A DNA stretch of 21,929 bases from Deltaproteobacteria bacterium UBA6930 (GTDB taxonomy: Bacteria; Myxococcota_A; UBA9160; UBA6930): positions 1 to 21,929 of the forward strand of contig DKAI01000046.1 of NCBI GenBank assembly GCA_002450755.1, in the 5' to 3' direction. The notes beneath the pieces are model-generated. The model saw only the letters and a program-made list of their open reading frames with translations, was not told the origin of the DNA and did not search any database. Within the stretch, counting starts at the first letter, position 1. Each line of letters begins with the position of its first letter. A program made the translations under genes and the position numbers. Below are positions 6,522 to 15,100 of this stretch, in pieces.

Positions 6522-7679
6522 TCATCTTAATTTTCTATATAAAGATCGAATATCCTCAATCAACAATTCAGGCTCCTCTAAGGCCGCAAAGTGCCCCCCC
6601 GACGGCATTTCAGTCCACTGCACAATGTTGTAGGACCGATCAGCCCAACTCCGCGGTGGTCGAAAAAGTTCGCTCGGAAATAAAGCGCATCCTGTAGGAA
6701 CCTCTACTCTCATCTCTGGTGCCCCCCAACTTCCCGATTTCTGGGACTCGTAGTAAAGTCGGGTCGAGGAGTTAATCGTTTTTGTCACCCAGTAGATCGT
6801 CATATTCGTCAACAATTCATCGCGAGAAAACGATTTCAATGGATCGCCACCGCAATCGCTCCAGGTTCTAAACTTTTCCCCTATCCAAGCTGCGAGTCCT
6901 GCAGGAGAGTCCATGAGTCCATACGCTAGTGTTTGTGGTTTTGTCCCTTGGATTTTCTGATAGCCTGTTTCGGCATCTTGGAAATGACGTGCAGCCGCAA
7001 GATCAGCTAGTTCGCTTTCGGAAAGATTCACTTTTGGGTTCGCGAGATCCTTTGGAGGACGCGACACCACCATGTTGACATGAATTCCGGCCAATCTTGA
7101 CGGATCTAGGAGACCCAAAAGCGTCGTTACCAGGGCTCCCCAATCTCCCCCTTGGGCCCCATAACGTTCGAAACCAAGACGATCAACCAGAGTAATCCAT
7201 GCTTTTGCGACGCGCTCGACATCCCAACCAGCTGAGCGCGTAGGACCAGAAAATCCGTAACCCGGGAGTGACGGACAAATTACGTGAAACGCATCCTCCT
7301 CACTCCCTCCGAAGGACACCGGGTCTCTCAAGGGTTCTATAACTTTATAAAATTCAAATACTGAACCCGGCCAACCATGAGTAAGAACTAGAGGAAGAGC
7401 GTCCTTTACTTTGGAGTCCGCACGAATGAAATGAATATTTTCACCATCGATTTCAGTTTGGTAATGATCCCATTGATTCAGGAGCTCTTCTTGAGAACGC
7501 CAGTCGAAATCATTCTTCCAATACTCACAGAGGTCTTTAACAAAATCTAAGTTAGCTCCGTACTCCCACATGCTGCCATCGACCGAATCGGGCCAGCGCG
7601 TAGCCTTCAAACGTTCTTTAAGGTCCTCAAGAACAGAATCTTCAACAGACAAATTCATTATCTTAATTTCGTCACTCAT
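6522..7679 (-). CDS. Epoxide hydrolase (EHN domain plus alpha/beta hydrolase)
   Basis: The 385-residue protein has the N-terminal EHN region (about 5-110, with the W-P-x-x-x-x-G-x-x-W pattern near 29-38 and NQWDHYQTEIDG near 69-79). An alpha/beta hydrolase domain follows. The oxyanion segment is HGWPGS (101-106), the nucleophile elbow GGDWGA carries Asp179, and the distal histidine is in SGGHFAALEEP (His363). These match the microsomal/juvenile-hormone-type epoxide hydrolase family, which opens epoxides to vicinal diols by an aspartyl ester. No signal peptide is seen. It is the last gene of the minus-strand run that includes the three EthD genes, 17 bases after the first EthD stop. An epoxide intermediate in the local pathway is plausible. 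Confidence 0.92.
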   Translation of the reverse strand: MSDEIKIMNLSVEDSVLEDLKERLKATRWPDSVDGSMWEYGANLDFVKDLCEYWKNDFDWRSQEELLNQWDHYQTEIDGENIHFIRADSKVKDALPLVLTHGWPGSVFEFYKVIEPLRDPVSFGGSEEDAFHVICPSLPGYGFSGPTRSAGWDVERVAKAWITLVDRLGFERYGAQGGDWGALVTTLLGLLDPSRLAGIHVNMVVSRPPKDLANPKVNLSESELADLAAARHFQDAETGYQKIQGTKPQTLAYGLMDSPAGLAAWIGEKFRTWSDCGGDPLKSFSRDELLTNMTIYWVTKTINSSTRLYYESQKSGSWGAPEMRVEVPTGCALFPSELFRPPRSWADRSYNIVQWTEMPSGGHFAALEEPELLIEDIRSLYRKLR

Positions 7680-7696
7680 TGTTCCACTCTCATTTC

Positions 7697-7999
7697 TCAG
7701 ATAATCACATGTTCTTCCGTCAGAAAAGTAACATTAACTTTTGAGCCATTTGTCGCGTTTTGCCTCAGATCGCTACCTTCTCTCTCTCTAAAAAAACTCT
7801 CGACTTCAGCCCGGGTTTCAAACCAAACTTCGGCCATTCCATCGTATTCCTGATCATCTGTAGTAGAGAGATTAATGTTGTATTTCACGATCCCGGGATG
7901 ATCCATCACTTTTGGGGCGTGGTCTTTTAACCACCACGCTCCGAAGCTATCCATATCCATACCATCGGGCCGCTTCATCAAACCTACGATCTTGAACAT
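7697..7999 (-). CDS. EthD-domain protein, copy 1 of a tandem set
   Basis: The 100-residue protein has the ferredoxin-like EthD pattern: MFKIVGLMKRPDGMDMDSFGAWWLKDHAPKV at the start, a conserved middle KYNINLSTTDDQEYDGMAEVWFET, and FLTEEHV near the end. EthD-type dimeric alpha/beta barrels include small dehalogenases, monooxygenase partners and polyketide-like cyclases or isomerases. The family alone does not give an activity. The ATG has a GGGAG about 13 bases upstream, which is distant. It shares most positions with the copies at 8074-8385 and 8465-8776, so the three arose by tandem duplication. The position next to an epoxide hydrolase suggests a part in the same catabolic route. Confidence 0.85.
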   Translation of the reverse strand: MFKIVGLMKRPDGMDMDSFGAWWLKDHAPKVMDHPGIVKYNINLSTTDDQEYDGMAEVWFETRAEVESFFREREGSDLRQNATNGSKVNVTFLTEEHVII

Positions 8000-8073
8000 A
8001 AAGCTTATCCAGTTCTCCCGTTAGAAGACTTAAACTTTGTGGACTACATGAGAATTAGCAGAGCGAGATTTAT

Positions 8074-8385
8074 TTACGCACCTGGAACCATAACGTGTTC
8101 TTCTGTCAAAAAGATTACTATCTGATCAGAGCCACCCGTTGCACTCTGCCTCGCTCTTTGTCCTTCTGGGGTACTAAATATACTCTCCATTGCCTCACGC
8201 GTTTCAAACCAGACCTCAGCCATACCGTCATAGTCCTGATCATCTGTAATAGAGAGATTGATATGATACTTAACCAACCCAGGCCACTGTTTTACCTTAG
8301 GCGCGTGTTCTTCTAGCCACCAGGTCTTGAACTCTTCCATATTCATGCCTTTAGGGCGTTTTAGTAAACCAACTACTTTAAACAC
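8074..8385 (-). CDS. EthD-domain protein, copy 2 of a tandem set
   Basis: The 103-residue paralogue of copy 1 begins with VFKVVGLLKRPKGMNMEEFKTWWLEEHAPKV (initiator GTG read as Met). It carries KQWPGLVKYHINLSITDDQDYDGMAEVWFET and ends TEEHVMVPGA. GGAGG sits four bases before the GTG, giving a strong initiation site. The His of the WWLEEHAP segment, characteristic of EthD proteins, is retained. Spacing to copy 1 is 74 bases and to copy 3 is 79 bases; the latter gap contains a strong hairpin. This appears to be the best-initiated intact member. A role as a small catabolic enzyme or enzyme partner is inferred from family and context only. Confidence 0.87.
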   Translation of the reverse strand: MFKVVGLLKRPKGMNMEEFKTWWLEEHAPKVKQWPGLVKYHINLSITDDQDYDGMAEVWFETREAMESIFSTPEGQRARQSATGGSDQIVIFLTEEHVMVPGA

Positions 8386-8419
8386 AAGTCCTCCAAATCA
8401 TCTTAAATATGTCTTTCAG

Positions 8420-8458
8420 CTTAGGGCTAAAAGTTAATGAATATTAATTTAGCCCAAG
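8420..8458 (-). repeat. Long intercistronic hairpin between EthD copies 3 and 2
   Basis: Over 39 bases, CTT plus GGGCTAAA (8420-8431, with one bulged A) pairs with TTTAGCCCAAG (8448-8458). Inside it, TTAAT pairs with ATTAA around a GAAT tetraloop. That is 16 base pairs in all with two small bulges. No T-run follows on either strand, so it is not a standard intrinsic terminator. An mRNA-stabilising or processing hairpin that limits read-through from the broken upstream copy is possible. Confidence 0.45.
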
Positions 8459-8464
8459 TAGAGG

Positions 8465-8776
8465 TTACAAACCTCGAACCATTACCTGTTCCTCCGTGAG
8501 AAGAATAACCAGCTTATCTGGTCCATTAAAGGCATTTTGACGGGCAGTTTCATCTTCAGACGTACCCAAGACATTCTCCATCGCTTCTCTCGTTTCGAAC
8601 CAGCCTTCAGCCATGCCATCGTATTCCTGATCAGCTTTTACCGATAGATTAATATGGTACCTCTTTAGGCCATGTCATTTCTTTACTTTCTCTGCGTGAT
8701 TTTTTAACCACCAATTCTTGAATTCCTCAATTGCTATTCCTTCCGAACGTTTCAACAAGCCCACCACTTTAAACAT
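8465..8776 (-). pseudogene. EthD-domain copy 3, interrupted by a single in-frame TGA
   Basis: Reading from an ATG at 8776 (AAGGA seven bases upstream) gives MFKVVGLLKRSEGIAIEEFKNWWLKNHAEKVKK, then TGA at 8675-8677. The same frame then continues without another stop: HGLKRYHINLSVKADQEYDGMAEGWFETREAMENVLG through to LLTEEQVMVRGL and TAA. Length is 104 codons including the final stop, identical to copy 2. The TGA falls exactly where copy 2 has Trp (KQWPG), so one G-to-A change explains it. Neighbouring conserved positions have also drifted (HAP to HAE, MAEVWF to MAEGWF), which supports loss of function. Sequencing error or rare recoding cannot be excluded from one read of the sequence. Confidence 0.85.
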
Positions 8777-8834
8777 TTCCCATTCCTTTATTAGATCAAT
8801 AAGATCGACTCTAAGCCAGTGAACTTCTGCCGGT

Positions 8835-9677
8835 TCACGTGTCTTTCTCTAGCCTACTTCTGACGTTTTCAAGAATAATGTCATCTCTCTCCCACTGACT
8901 ACGACCTTCCATTCCTCCTGCAACCGTTAAAGTTTGACCAGTAATATGACGTGCAAGAAGAGGTGACGAGACAAAGAGAACCGCTCGCGCAATATCCTCG
9001 GGACGTGCGATCTGCCTTAAAGGCATCGTCGTAAGAGCGCGCCGAACGGTTTCGTCATTACCCATTGCCTCTTGAGCCATAGAAGTAGCCGTCCAACCTG
9101 GCTCTACAAGATTCACTCGGCCGAATGGATCAAGTTGAACAATTTCATTTTTGAGAGTTCGGAGAATTCCGACCAAGGCGGCTTTAGATCCAGCATACTC
9201 AACATGTCCGCGTTCTCCGAATTTTCCTGCGGTAGAGCCCACGAAGCAAAGACTTGTTCCTTCGGGATCCTCAATGCTATCTAAATGACGGAAGAACTCT
9301 CTTGCTGTAAATAAAACGCCAAGAAGATTTATATCCAAGACTGTGCGGATTCTCTCTGAGCTAAGTTTATGAATTGGAAGATCATGAAGAGGCCAGATCC
9401 CAGCATTAGCGATACAAACATCGATTCTCCTAAAGGCACTAACACCCTTACGCACAACGTTCGCGAGGGATTCTGGATTGCGAACGTCTCCTGCAACGCA
9501 ACAGGTTGAATCTTTTAAGCCCTCGTCACTGACCCATGTCTCAAGGCTATTAAGGTTTTCTCCCGCCTGGAGTATTAAATTGCAGCCTTCAGATGCAAAT
9601 TCTTTAGCGAGGGCTCTTCCTATTCCACCAGACGCACCTGTGATCCAAACTACTTTGCCTTTTAATCCAGTGTTCAT
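8835..9677 (-). CDS. Short-chain dehydrogenase/reductase (classical SDR)
   Basis: The 280-residue protein starts MNTGLKGKVVWITGASGGIGRALA with the classical TGxxxGIG dinucleotide loop. It has GDVRNPESL, the NAG motif in CIANAGIWPL, catalytic Ser in CFVGSTAGKFG, and YxxxK as VEYAGSKAAL. The PEDIARAVLFVSSPLLARHITGQTLTVAGGM C-terminal block is typical of 3-oxoacyl-ACP-reductase-like SDRs. It is probably a cytoplasmic NAD(P)-dependent alcohol or ketone oxidoreductase of unknown substrate. There is no clear Shine-Dalgarno before the ATG at 9677. It lies between the NFACT gene and the EthD cluster on the same strand; function fits better with the EthD/epoxide hydrolase block. Confidence 0.88.
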   Translation of the reverse strand: MNTGLKGKVVWITGASGGIGRALAKEFASEGCNLILQAGENLNSLETWVSDEGLKDSTCCVAGDVRNPESLANVVRKGVSAFRRIDVCIANAGIWPLHDLPIHKLSSERIRTVLDINLLGVLFTAREFFRHLDSIEDPEGTSLCFVGSTAGKFGERGHVEYAGSKAALVGILRTLKNEIVQLDPFGRVNLVEPGWTATSMAQEAMGNDETVRRALTTMPLRQIARPEDIARAVLFVSSPLLARHITGQTLTVAGGMEGRSQWERDDIILENVRSRLEKDT

Positions 9678-9687
9678 AAAGGTGTTA

Positions 9688-9718
9688 ACTGATTAGGCTT
9701 TTATTCCCAGCAATCAGT
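9688..9718 (-). repeat. Inverted repeat at the NFACT stop codon
   Basis: ACTGATT (9688-9694) and AATCAGT (9712-9718) are seven-base perfect arms around a 17-base loop, and they include the TGA of the NFACT gene. No T-run follows on the minus strand. It may be a weak intercistronic hairpin separating the housekeeping genes from the SDR/EthD genes. Chance is possible. Confidence 0.3.
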
Positions 9719-11204
9719 CTTTAATCCTTTCTGAAAGAATTTTATCAAGTCTCTTAGGGTCTCGCTTCAGGACTAACGACTTCCCTCGATGCACATGGAC
9801 TAGGCCGTGCTTTGCACCAGCGGGTTTCGTTATATCTTTGCAGTGTGCAACGTGGACACTCGCTTTGGCGACATTCCTTTGCTTTGAAAAATGCACTGCC
9901 AATTCCGAGGCCTCCAAAATTGCTTCTTGCGGTGGTGTCTTAGAGCCTTCTGCACGCAAAACAACATGACTTCCCGGTGAGGCGTCCAAATGAAAAAATA
10001 AATCTCTTCCTCGGGAGAGCTTCGTTGTCAAAATGTCATTACCCTCGTCATTCTTCCCAACCCAGATCTCCAGACCGGCGCTGCTCTTATACCGCTTAGG
10101 GACAAGACGTGTTGGAAGAACTCGTTTCCCGATCCGAAATTCTGTTGTCGCTTGTTTTTTTTGCTCTTTAGATGGAGGGAAAAATCGATTTAAATGGCGT
10201 GCGACAATCGGTTTCTTACTAAAGTTAAGCAACGCCTCGGGATCACTCTTTTCTTCAAGCGACGAAAACTCGAGCTCAAGGGCTTCGAACTCCTCAAGGC
10301 GAACTGCGTTGGCACCTAATTCTTGGTATGCTCGCATAGTTTGGCGTTCTAATTTTTTATGTTTTTTGAAGTATTTCTCAAGATTTTCGGAGGGAGACAT
10401 TTTTGGATCTAACTCGATAGAAATCACTTCGCCCGTCTTCGGATCTTTTCCTTCTGCGAGTTTTTGACCTTTAGAGATTTTATTCAGTATAGCCTTTAAA
10501 AGCTCTCCTTTGCGACGAATCGCAGAAGATTGCTCGCCTGCGATCTTTTCCGCTAAAAGTTTCTTCGTCTTTCTTTCAATCGATGCGCGTTCTTTTCTAA
10601 ATACGACTTTTAATTTTTGGACAAGGGCGGAGTCAGAAGCTTCTTGTTCTTTTGAAAGATAGTGCGCCTCTACGGCTTCCAGATAGGCTAAACCCTTAAG
10701 TTTCTTGAAACGATCTTCACCTGAATCCGCAGAATTTCGGGAAGTTCGAACCCAAGATGCTCCACGCTTCAGGTCACTTCGGGTTTTAGAAAATGGGCGG
10801 AGAGACAATTCCACAATGCGTTCTTCATTCAATAGAAAAATATTACTACGAGCGCCCAAGAGTTGAAAAACGATAGACCTCTGCTCCTCACGACTTTCAA
10901 GATTGAAATATACGATGCGATCGTTTTCTTCTACTTTAATCGAGCGTAACCGTCCGCCGTCAAAATGTGACTTTAGGAACTGTGCAAACTGTTTCAGATT
11001 TTGAGGAGTTCCGGGCAAGTCGTTTAAAACGGAAATGCGCCCGAAATCTCGTGAGACGCAAAGAAGTATATTAAGTTTCAGCTTCCCTTTTTCAAGTACC
11101 AGGACAAGGCGATCATCGCCATCTACAATTGATTGAGAAAGACGCGCGGTCTGCCATTCGGACATGGCAACAACTGCCTCGCGCAACTCAGTCAGGTTCA
11201 GCAT
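9714..11204 (-). CDS. NFACT-family protein, RqcH-like ribosome quality control factor
   Basis: The 496-residue protein shows an NFACT-N domain (about 1-200), a charged coiled-coil middle (about 180-330, rich in K/E/R) and an NFACT-R domain at the C-terminus. The last includes SAGLEIWVGKNDEGNDIL, GRDLFFHLDASPGSHVVLR and PAGAKHGLVHVHRGK. In Firmicutes RqcH binds stalled 50S-peptidyl-tRNA and adds alanine tails, using an Asp-Arg pair (D97-R98 in B. subtilis). Here ENDRIVYF places Asp95-Arg96 at the same spot, suggesting a competent protein. An in-frame extension to 11264 would overlap mutM by 50 bases; the ATG at 11204, 10 bases after the mutM stop, starts at the domain boundary and is preferred. 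The Shine-Dalgarno is weak, so coupling to mutM is likely. Cytoplasmic, ribosome-associated by inference. Confidence 0.88.
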   Translation of the reverse strand: MLNLTELREAVVAMSEWQTARLSQSIVDGDDRLVLVLEKGKLKLNILLCVSRDFGRISVLNDLPGTPQNLKQFAQFLKSHFDGGRLRSIKVEENDRIVYFNLESREEQRSIVFQLLGARSNIFLLNEERIVELSLRPFSKTRSDLKRGASWVRTSRNSADSGEDRFKKLKGLAYLEAVEAHYLSKEQEASDSALVQKLKVVFRKERASIERKTKKLLAEKIAGEQSSAIRRKGELLKAILNKISKGQKLAEGKDPKTGEVISIELDPKMSPSENLEKYFKKHKKLERQTMRAYQELGANAVRLEEFEALELEFSSLEEKSDPEALLNFSKKPIVARHLNRFFPPSKEQKKQATTEFRIGKRVLPTRLVPKRYKSSAGLEIWVGKNDEGNDILTTKLSRGRDLFFHLDASPGSHVVLRAEGSKTPPQEAILEASELAVHFSKQRNVAKASVHVAHCKDITKPAGAKHGLVHVHRGKSLVLKRDPKRLDKILSERIKD

Positions 11205-11214
11205 CGGTAGTACG

Positions 11215-12093
11215 CTACTTCTGACATTTGGGGCAATAATGGGAACTTCTCTGACCCACCACAACCCTTTTTATTGAACTCTTGCAATCCAGGCACGATT
11301 CTCCGGTCCGCGCATAAACTCTTCGTTCATCCTGGTACCCGCCGTCCTGTCCTTCGGGAGAGATATAATCGCGAATGCTCGATCCACCGGCTTTGATGGA
11401 ACGGAGCATGACCGCCCTCACCTCTTTAGCCAGACGACGACAGTCCGCATGAGTAAGCCGAAATGCGCGCCGGGTCGGCCGAATACCTGAGAGAAAAAGG
11501 GCCTCGTCGGCATAAATGTTTCCAATCCCGGCTATAAGACGTTGATTAAGTAGGAAGCTTTTAATAGGGGCCTTGCGTTTTCTTGTAATCCCATGCAGAT
11601 AGTCTTCGGTTAGCTCCAACGCATCTCTGCCGAGGCTTTCCAGCCGTTTACAGGACTCGCCAGGTCGAAGAAGTTGCACTTTTCCGAATTTTCTTACATC
11701 TCGGAAAAAAATCCGAGGACCGCCGTCATCGAAAGAAATACGTAGGTGCGTGTGCCCGTCATTCCCGGAAAAACGACGTTGGTTTTCTGGGGACAGCGCC
11801 GCTTGGGCGGTTTTACTAAGAAGCCTTACGCTAGTAGCACCTTCCGTGAAAAGCTGACCCGTCATGCCCAAATGGAGTAAAAGAGTGCCTCGGTCTCCCA
11901 AATCGGCCATCAGATACTTCCCCTTCCGTTCCAGAGAAGCGATATAAGCCCCTTTCAAAAGAGCCCTGACTTCCTCCGGGGGAGTAATGAAGAAATAACT
12001 TGGGGCGGTCGTAGCTACCCTCAAAATCCGGCGACCAGCCAAATACGGCTCGATTTGTAATCTTGTTATTTCAACTTCTGGCAGTTCAGGCAT
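11215..12093 (-). CDS. mutM: Formamidopyrimidine-DNA glycosylase MutM/Fpg
   Basis: The 292-residue protein begins MPELPEVEITRLQIEPYLAG, with the catalytic N-terminal Pro and Glu. It has ERKGKYL (the beta-lysine region), LLLHLGMTGQL, the helix-two-turn-helix segment around LLNQRLIAGIGNIYADEALFLSGIRP, and the C-terminal zinc finger CLDC...CPKC with QR before the last pair. This enzyme excises 8-oxoguanine and formamidopyrimidines and nicks the abasic site. It is slightly longer than usual because of about 20 extra residues near 92-112. The initiator is fixed by the required PE at residues 2-3. It starts 46 bases from the divergent ileS and leads into the NFACT gene. Confidence 0.97.
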   Translation of the reverse strand: MPELPEVEITRLQIEPYLAGRRILRVATTAPSYFFITPPEEVRALLKGAYIASLERKGKYLMADLGDRGTLLLHLGMTGQLFTEGATSVRLLSKTAQAALSPENQRRFSGNDGHTHLRISFDDGGPRIFFRDVRKFGKVQLLRPGESCKRLESLGRDALELTEDYLHGITRKRKAPIKSFLLNQRLIAGIGNIYADEALFLSGIRPTRRAFRLTHADCRRLAKEVRAVMLRSIKAGGSSIRDYISPEGQDGGYQDERRVYARTGESCLDCKSSIKRVVVGQRSSHYCPKCQK

Positions 12094-12139
12094 GGTCTGC
12101 TCTGGATCTTACGAAATGGCGGGGTAGATTTCCCAATCC

Positions 12140-15100
12140 GTGACTTCAATCAATCAACAAAAGACTTACCCAGAAGTACCTCAGCAGGCAGATTACCCGA
12201 ATCTCGAAAAAGAGGTCCTGAGAACCTGGAAGCAAACAGAGGCCTTCGAGCGTTCGATTTCAAAACGTCCTGCGGGGCACGAGGGATCTAATGAATTCGT
12301 CTTTTACGATGGTCCCCCTTTTGCAAATGGCCTCCCGCACTTCGGCCACCTACTCACGGGGTATGTAAAGGACATCATACCTAGATACCAGACTCTTCGT
12401 GGGAAAAGAGTGGAAAGAAGATTTGGCTGGGACTGTCACGGGCTACCTGCGGAGATGGAAGCTGAGCGGGAGCTTCAGGTGTCGGGGCGCGCTGCAATCC
12501 GAGAGTTTGGCATCGATCGATTTAACAACCACTGCAAGGAGACGGTACTCAGATACACCGCCGAGTGGGAAAAATATGTCACGCGTCAGGCCCGCTGGGT
12601 TGATTTTAAAAACGACTATAAAACAATGGATACCCCCTATATCGAAAGTGTCATGTGGGCTTTTAAGACTCTTTACGATAAAAATCTTCTATACGAGGGA
12701 TATCGCGTTCTACCATATTCTTGGGCTTGCGAAACACCTGTATCTAATTTCGAGACTAGACTAGACGACTCATACAGGGAACGGCAAGATCCTGCCGTAA
12801 CCGTGCGCTTTACCTTAGAAGAGCGGATCGAGGGTAGACTCGTAGATATCCTGGCATGGACTACAACCCCTTGGACGCTTCCCTCGAATTTAGCTTTAGC
12901 CGTTGGACCAGATATCGAGTACGGTATTTATGAGCTGGGCGATCGCCTGGTCGTTATCGGCAAGGCTTGTATCGAGAAGTACGCTAAGGAGCTAGCTAGT
13001 GCGCAACTAGTGGGCACGCGTTCCGGTTCTGAGCTTGTCGGAGCACCCTACGAGCCTCTATTCGATTTTTTTCAAGGAAGAGAAAATTGTCATCGAATCC
13101 TTTCAGCTGACTGGATCGATACTGAAGAAGGAACCGGAATCGTGCACATGGCGCCGGGCTTCGGTGAAGATGACATGAATACGTGCTCGGACGCCAAAAT
13201 CGAGGTCGTTTGTCCGGTAGATGATCACGGAAGATTCACTGGGGAAGTCCCGAATTGGGAGGGGCTTCAAGTTTTTGAAGCCAATACTCCAATCATTAGA
13301 TCTTTAAGACAAGAAGAAAGAATCTTTAGAGAAGAGAGCTACGTCCATAACTACCCTCACTGCTGGAGGACAGACACTCCGCTTATATACCGAGCGGTTA
13401 ACTCTTGGTATGTCCGTGTTACTCAATTCCGAGATCGAATGGCTGAGCTAAATCAAGAAATCAATTGGATACCCGGCCATATCAAAGACGGCCTATTTGG
13501 AAATTGGTTGTCTAATGCACGAGATTGGTCAATCAGCCGAAATCGGTTCTGGGGCTCACCGATTCCTGTTTGGAAAAGCGATAACCCTCAATACCCGCGG
13601 ATAGATGTTTACGGAAGCCTAGCTGAGATAGAGAAGGACTTCGGAGTCCGACCTCGTGACCTACACAGACCCATTATAGATGAATTAATCAGACCTAATC
13701 CCGATGATCCAACTGGGCAAAGCACAATGCGCAGAATTCCAGACGTACTCGACGGCTGGTTTGATTCGGGCTCTATGCCATTCGCACAGGTGCACTACCC
13801 ATTCGAGAATCGAGAATGGTTCGAACAACATTCTCCCGCTGACTTTATCGTAGAGTACGTAGCCCAAACGCGTGGATGGTTTTACACTCTTATGGTCTTA
13901 GGCACCGCGCTGTTCGATCGCCCACCTTTTAAAAATTGCATGTGCCACGGCGTAACACTGGCGGAAGACGGACAGAAACTTTCAAAGCGTCTGAAAAATT
14001 ACCCGGATCCTGAGGAAGTTTTCGATACATACGGATCGGACGCTTTGCGATGGCACCTAGTTTCTTCTCCACTTCTAAAAGGAGGAGATCTTAAGGTAGA
14101 TAAAGACGGAAAAGCCATCGGGGATGTAGTCCGAAACGTACTTAATCCGCTTTGGAATTCTTGGTATTTCTTTTCACTTTATGCGAACAGCGATGGTGTT
14201 CAGGCTAATTGGATGAGCAGTCCCTCTTCTCTCCTCGATCGATACATATTAGCCAAAACCAGAGAAGTCGTTCTCGAGCTAACGAAATTGATGGACAGCT
14301 ATGAAATTGCATCGGCGTGTAATCGAATTGTGACCTTCATGGATGCGGTTAATAACTGGTATATTCGAAGAAGCAGAGAACGTTTCTGGAAATCCGAGAA
14401 AGATTCGGACAAGCAGGATGCCTATGACACTCTACATACGGTTCTCGTCACACTCTGCAGAATTGCAAGTCCGTTACTACCTTATCTGACAGAAAATATT
14501 TATAGTGGACTCACAGGAGGAGATAGCGTCCACATATCGGATTGGCCTGATCCTAATACACTTATCAACGATCCCGGACTGGTCCGACACATGGACCGAG
14601 TTAGAGAGATCTGCAGCGCTTCACTATCGCTGAGAAGGTCCCACGATATTCGCGTACGTCAACCATTAAAAGAACTAACGGTAGCCGGAAAAGGCATTGA
14701 ACATTTATCTGAATATTCTGACCTGATAAAGGATGAGGTCAACGTAAAGACCGTTTCATTTCAATCCGATATCAGCGAATTTGCTAACTTCAAGCTCAAG
14801 TTAAACTCAAAAATTCTCGGTCCTCGGCTGGGAAAGAATATGAAATCTGTTCTAGCCGCTGCAAAGTCCGGACAATGGGAAAATCTCGACGAAAATAAGA
14901 TAAGAGTTAACTCGACGGAATTAAACGAAAACGAGTACCAACTTCTCCTTGAACCTGTTCTAGGAGTTGACTGCCAAGCCTTACCGGGAAACGAGATGGT
15001 AGTGGCCCTTAATATGGATGTGGACGATGAATTGTTGTGCGAAGGTTTCGCCAGAGACATAGTGAGAGTTGTCCAACAAGCAAGAAAAGAAGAGAGCTTT

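Noticed and set aside
8437..8499. Plus-strand 20-residue ORF containing V-E-V-T-N-L, superficially like the E-V-T core of PqqA
   Set aside because: The required Tyr is missing, it lies antisense to the EthD array and hairpin, and it has no ribosome site.
8675..8677. TGA in EthD copy 3 as a selenocysteine codon
   Set aside because: The paralogue has Trp, not Cys, at this site, and no selenocysteine insertion hairpin was seen just downstream.
11205..11264. Upstream extension of the NFACT gene into mutM
   Set aside because: The extra 20 residues match no part of NFACT-N and would overlap mutM by 50 bases; the ATG at 11204 starts at the domain.
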